Source: JBHIEE01 sp046760445 (GTDB lineage Bacteria > Acidobacteriota > Aminicenantia > JdFR-78). Taken from it: DNA of 6,040 nt. A program made the translations under genes and the position numbers. Below are positions 3,473-6,040 of this stretch, piece after piece; within the stretch, counting starts at the first letter, position 1, and every line of letters starts with the position of its first letter. Under the pieces are notes generated by a model. That model had not been told where the DNA came from, ran no database searches, and saw only the letters and a list, made by a program, of their open reading frames with translations. The DNA is taken from the NCBI GenBank assembly GCA_046760445.1, contig JBHIEE010000146.1, positions 1 to 6,040 of the forward strand, in the 5' to 3' direction.

Positions 3473-5866
3473 ATGAAGAAAAAAAAGATAATAGTTCTCA
3501 TTATTGCATTTATTTTAATCTTGTTATTTGGTGGAGCAGCTGAATACACCTCCCATTCAAAATTTTGTTCCACCTGTCATTATATGAAACCATTCTACAG
3601 AAGTTGGCAGCTCTCGGAACACAATAATGTGGAATGTGCCACTTGCCATTACCCTCCGGGTTTTAAATCAAAATTGAACAGCAAAATTTTGGGCTTACTG
3701 CAAATTGGTAGGTACTGGAGTAAGCTCTATTTAAAATCAAAACCTTGGGCTGAAATTCCTGATGAGAGTTGTTTGAGATCAGGATGTCATGAGAAGAGAT
3801 TACTTGAAGGGAGAGTAAATTTTAAAACAGTAATTTTTGATCATAAACCCCACTCAGGAGATTTAAAAAGAGGAAAGCGCCTGCGGTGCACCAGTTGTCA
3901 CTCTCAAATAGTTCAAGGAGAGCACATTACCGTCACCGAAGGTACCTGTTTTGTTTGTCATTTTAAAGAAAGTGAACATTATCCTAATGTAGGTAAATGT
4001 ACAATTTGTCATCATAAGGATACTTTAGTCTCGGAAAAGGAAAAAAGATTTAATCACACTTCAGTTTTTCAGAAAGGTTTTAGATGTGATAAATGTCATA
4101 GCACAACTGTTCTTGGTGATGGGGCTGTTCCCAGAGAGAATTGCTTTAAATGTCACTGGGAGACTGAAAGATTAAATAAATACGATGATACTGATTTAAT
4201 GCATAAGACTCATATTGCTGACCACAAGATAGAGTGTTTACAATGTCATTTGGCTATCCAGCATAAAGTAGTTAGGACGGTAGAAGCGTTAGTTGACTGT
4301 CAAACTTGCCATCCCAATTACCATCAAGCTCAAAGAATCTTATTCTCTGGTGAAGGAGGAAAAGGACATCTCAGCCAGATACCCAATGTTATGTTGGAGA
4401 AAGGATTAAGTTGTAAAGGCTGCCATATCTTTCACGAGGATAAGGGAGGGAAATTAATAAAGGGACGAACTTATATCTCTACCCCAGAGGCCTGTGAAAG
4501 CTGTCATGGAAAAGGATTTTCCCGAATTCTATTTGAGTGGGAGATAACAACTGAAAAAAAATTAAATAAGATTAAATCTATTTATAGAGGAGTAAGTCAA
4601 AAGATTAGTCAATATAAAAATGGAGATCAAGAAAAGGTCAAGCAATTATTAAAAGACGCTTCTTTTAATATTGATATTGTGGAACAAGGGAAAGGAGTGC
4701 ATAATGTTCAATACGCAGAGGAATTGTTATCTGCCTCTTATAATAATCTACTCTCGGCTCTGAAAGAAGTTGGTGCTTCTTATCAACCCGAAAAATTTTT
4801 GGGGAAAGTGAAAGAAGTACCACTTGAATGTGCTACCTGTCATACTGGGATTGAAGAGATCACCGCCAAGGTTTATGGATTGACTTTTTCCCATGAAAAT
4901 CATGTAGTAGGGAAAAAGGTAAAGTGTTCTCAATGTCATTCTAATCTTCGAAAACACGGAGAATTTATTATCTCCAAAAAAGACTGTTCTAATTGCCACC
5001 ACCTAAGACCCAATAAAGGGTGTGGAAGATGTCATAATCTTCAAAAAAAATTGTATAGAGGAGATTTTGTTTATATGAGAGAAACTTTGCCTGATGTTAT
5101 GTTTCAGGCTGGGATAGAATGTAGAGATTGTCACTTAAATAACCAAAATAAGATTGTCAGACCAGATAAAGAAAAATGTCTGGAGTGTCATGACCAGGGA
5201 TACGATCAAATGATGGCCGAATGGCAATCTTCTATAAGATCTCAAATAACAAATATTAAAAATCTAATCATTGATCTTGAAAAATCTTCTTTGGGTCAAG
5301 AAAATCAAAAACTAATTACTCAAATTCAGAGAGGAATTGAAGCTGTAATAAATGATGGTAGTTATGGAATCCATAATTTCTCTTTATTGGATGAATTCTT
5401 AGCTAAACAACAAGAGAGATTAAAGACAATAAAGTTAATTAAAAACCCTCCTTCTAATTCAAAATCATATAAAACTGAGGAAATAAAATCCGAAAAAGTT
5501 ACTTTTTCCCAATCTGAGCAGTCTGGGAAGAAAGAAGAAAAGCTTAAATCAGTAATGATTCAGATAAAAAAAGGAGATCTGGTCTCTTTAAACGAGGTAG
5601 ATCGTCAGCCAGAATTAGTAAAAAAGGTAAATCCTCGGATACCGCCTATAGCAGAACGATTACGAGTTAAAGGAACAATAGTAGTAAATGTTTTGATTTC
5701 TGAAGATGGTGATGTGTTAGATATTAAAGTTTTAAAAGAGCCGAAAGGGAAATTAGGCTTTGGTAAGGAAGCTGTTAGAGCTATTAAACAATGGAAGTTT
5801 AAGCCTGCTTTAAAAGACGGGAAAAAAGTCAAAGTTTGGAAACCAATAACTATTAGATTCGAATAA
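3473..5866 (+). CDS. Membrane-anchored multihaem cytochrome c (NapC/NrfH-like N-terminus) fused to a TonB C-terminal domain
   Basis: This 797-residue protein starts with a lysine-rich tail and one membrane helix (about 5-24). A NapC/NirT/NrfH-like tetrahaem domain follows (to about 155): CSTCHYM at 32-38, with a methionine placed like the haem-1 ligand of NrfH; CATCH at 55; a CX4CH motif at 100-106 where haem 3 is expected; and CTSCH at 139 after an F-x-H-x-x-H stretch. Further CXXCH motifs begin at C159, 176, 205, 224, 255, 276, 314, 341, 453, 485, 505, 517, 550 and 569, giving 17 CXXCH plus one CX4CH. Two haem-poor helical segments (about 350-448 and 577-655) follow the haem blocks. After a polar linker (656-700), residues 719-797 match the TonB C-terminal domain: G734-T735, EDG at 744-746, AVRAIKQWKFKPA at 767-779, DG at 782-783. 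All haems should be periplasmic. Likely role: take electrons from membrane quinol and carry them outward, docking to an outer-membrane partner. Sampled lines are more AT-rich than the leftward genes. The function of the fusion is inferred. Confidence 0.9.
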   Translation: MKKKKIIVLIIAFILILLFGGAAEYTSHSKFCSTCHYMKPFYRSWQLSEHNNVECATCHYPPGFKSKLNSKILGLLQIGRYWSKLYLKSKPWAEIPDESCLRSGCHEKRLLEGRVNFKTVIFDHKPHSGDLKRGKRLRCTSCHSQIVQGEHITVTEGTCFVCHFKESEHYPNVGKCTICHHKDTLVSEKEKRFNHTSVFQKGFRCDKCHSTTVLGDGAVPRENCFKCHWETERLNKYDDTDLMHKTHIADHKIECLQCHLAIQHKVVRTVEALVDCQTCHPNYHQAQRILFSGEGGKGHLSQIPNVMLEKGLSCKGCHIFHEDKGGKLIKGRTYISTPEACESCHGKGFSRILFEWEITTEKKLNKIKSIYRGVSQKISQYKNGDQEKVKQLLKDASFNIDIVEQGKGVHNVQYAEELLSASYNNLLSALKEVGASYQPEKFLGKVKEVPLECATCHTGIEEITAKVYGLTFSHENHVVGKKVKCSQCHSNLRKHGEFIISKKDCSNCHHLRPNKGCGRCHNLQKKLYRGDFVYMRETLPDVMFQAGIECRDCHLNNQNKIVRPDKEKCLECHDQGYDQMMAEWQSSIRSQITNIKNLIIDLEKSSLGQENQKLITQIQRGIEAVINDGSYGIHNFSLLDEFLAKQQERLKTIKLIKNPPSNSKSYKTEEIKSEKVTFSQSEQSGKKEEKLKSVMIQIKKGDLVSLNEVDRQPELVKKVNPRIPPIAERLRVKGTIVVNVLISEDGDVLDIKVLKEPKGKLGFGKEAVRAIKQWKFKPALKDGKKVKVWKPITIRFE

Positions 5867-5868
5867 AA

Positions 5869-5903
5869 TCAGTTATGGGCATTGATCCTCCATGATTTAC
5901 TGA
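5869..5903 (+). other. Weak bulged hairpin after the cytochrome-TonB gene
   Basis: TCAGT (5869-5873) can pair with ACTGA (5899-5903), with an inner ATGG/CCAT (5875-5878 and 5890-5893). It begins 3 bp past the stop codon. There is no following U-tract and the stem is broken, so it is at best a weak 3'-end structure. Confidence 0.25.
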
Positions 5904-5962
5904 CTATTATGCTTGAAGGTTTTCAAATGATGCTAACAAAGAGAAGATATATAAAAATTCCA

Positions 5963-6040
5963 TCTCGAGTACTCGGAACCAAATTACAAATAAATTCCAA
6001 TGGCCAAAAGCCCAATGACCCAAACAAAAAAAGCAAATAA
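5963..6040. repeat. Third member of the intergenic palindrome/TTTGG repeat family, inverted
   Basis: CGAGTACTCGG at 5966-5976 is identical to the core of the palindrome at 3324-3334. The DNA that follows, read on the minus strand, is TTTGG/ATTGG-rich in the style of the copies at 76-108 and 3288-3320. The orientation is inverted relative to those copies, and the element runs to the window edge. It is more degenerate than the other two. Confidence 0.45.

Noticed and set aside
3473..3950. Annotation of the rightward gene simply as NapC or NrfH
   Set aside because: The NapC-like part covers only about the first 155 of 797 residues; no nitrate or nitrite reductase gene accompanies it.

Overview
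The window looks like a piece of chromosome from an anaerobic or facultative diderm (Gram-negative-type) bacterium with heavy c-type cytochrome metabolism. This rests on 25 CXXCH haem motifs plus one CX4CH motif in two proteins, a Tat-type signal on an iron-sulfur protein, and a TonB C-terminal domain that implies an outer membrane. No taxonomic marker is present. The intergenic DNA carries short low-complexity repeats rich in ATTTGG-type units and small CGAG/CTCG palindromes. I associate these with metagenome-derived genomes of little-cultured phyla, but that placement is only an impression.

Layout. Positions 1-349 are non-coding, with repeats and the downstream end of a leftward operon. Positions 350-3081 hold three tightly packed leftward genes, read from 3081 down: a membrane-anchored octahaem cytochrome c, a Tat-exported ferredoxin-like subunit with four [4Fe-4S] sites (DsrO/HmcB/TtrB type), and an NrfD/DsrP/HybB-type quinone-interacting membrane protein. 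Positions 3082-3472 are a 391-bp divergent promoter region with two near-consensus sigma-70-type promoters facing outward, a 10-bp phased tandem repeat, a dispersed repeat and palindromes. Positions 3473-5866 hold one long rightward gene of 797 codons. It encodes a NapC/NrfH-like tetrahaem domain on a single membrane anchor, fused to further haem modules (17 CXXCH plus one CX4CH in total) and ending in a TonB C-terminal domain. Positions 5867-6040 are non-coding with another copy of the intergenic repeat family.

Working model. The leftward operon looks like a periplasm-facing quinol:cytochrome c oxidoreductase of the NrfD/FeS/multihaem type (compare DsrOP, Hmc and the Geobacter Cbc complexes), with no molybdopterin or other catalytic subunit nearby. 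The rightward protein has its own NapC-type quinol entry point and a chain of haems ending in a domain that in TonB binds outer-membrane receptors. Together they could form an inner-membrane-to-outer-membrane electron path. The most unusual item is the cytochrome-TonB fusion. The second is that both divergent first genes appear to have leaderless or near-leaderless mRNAs without a Shine-Dalgarno, while both internal operon genes have strong ones.
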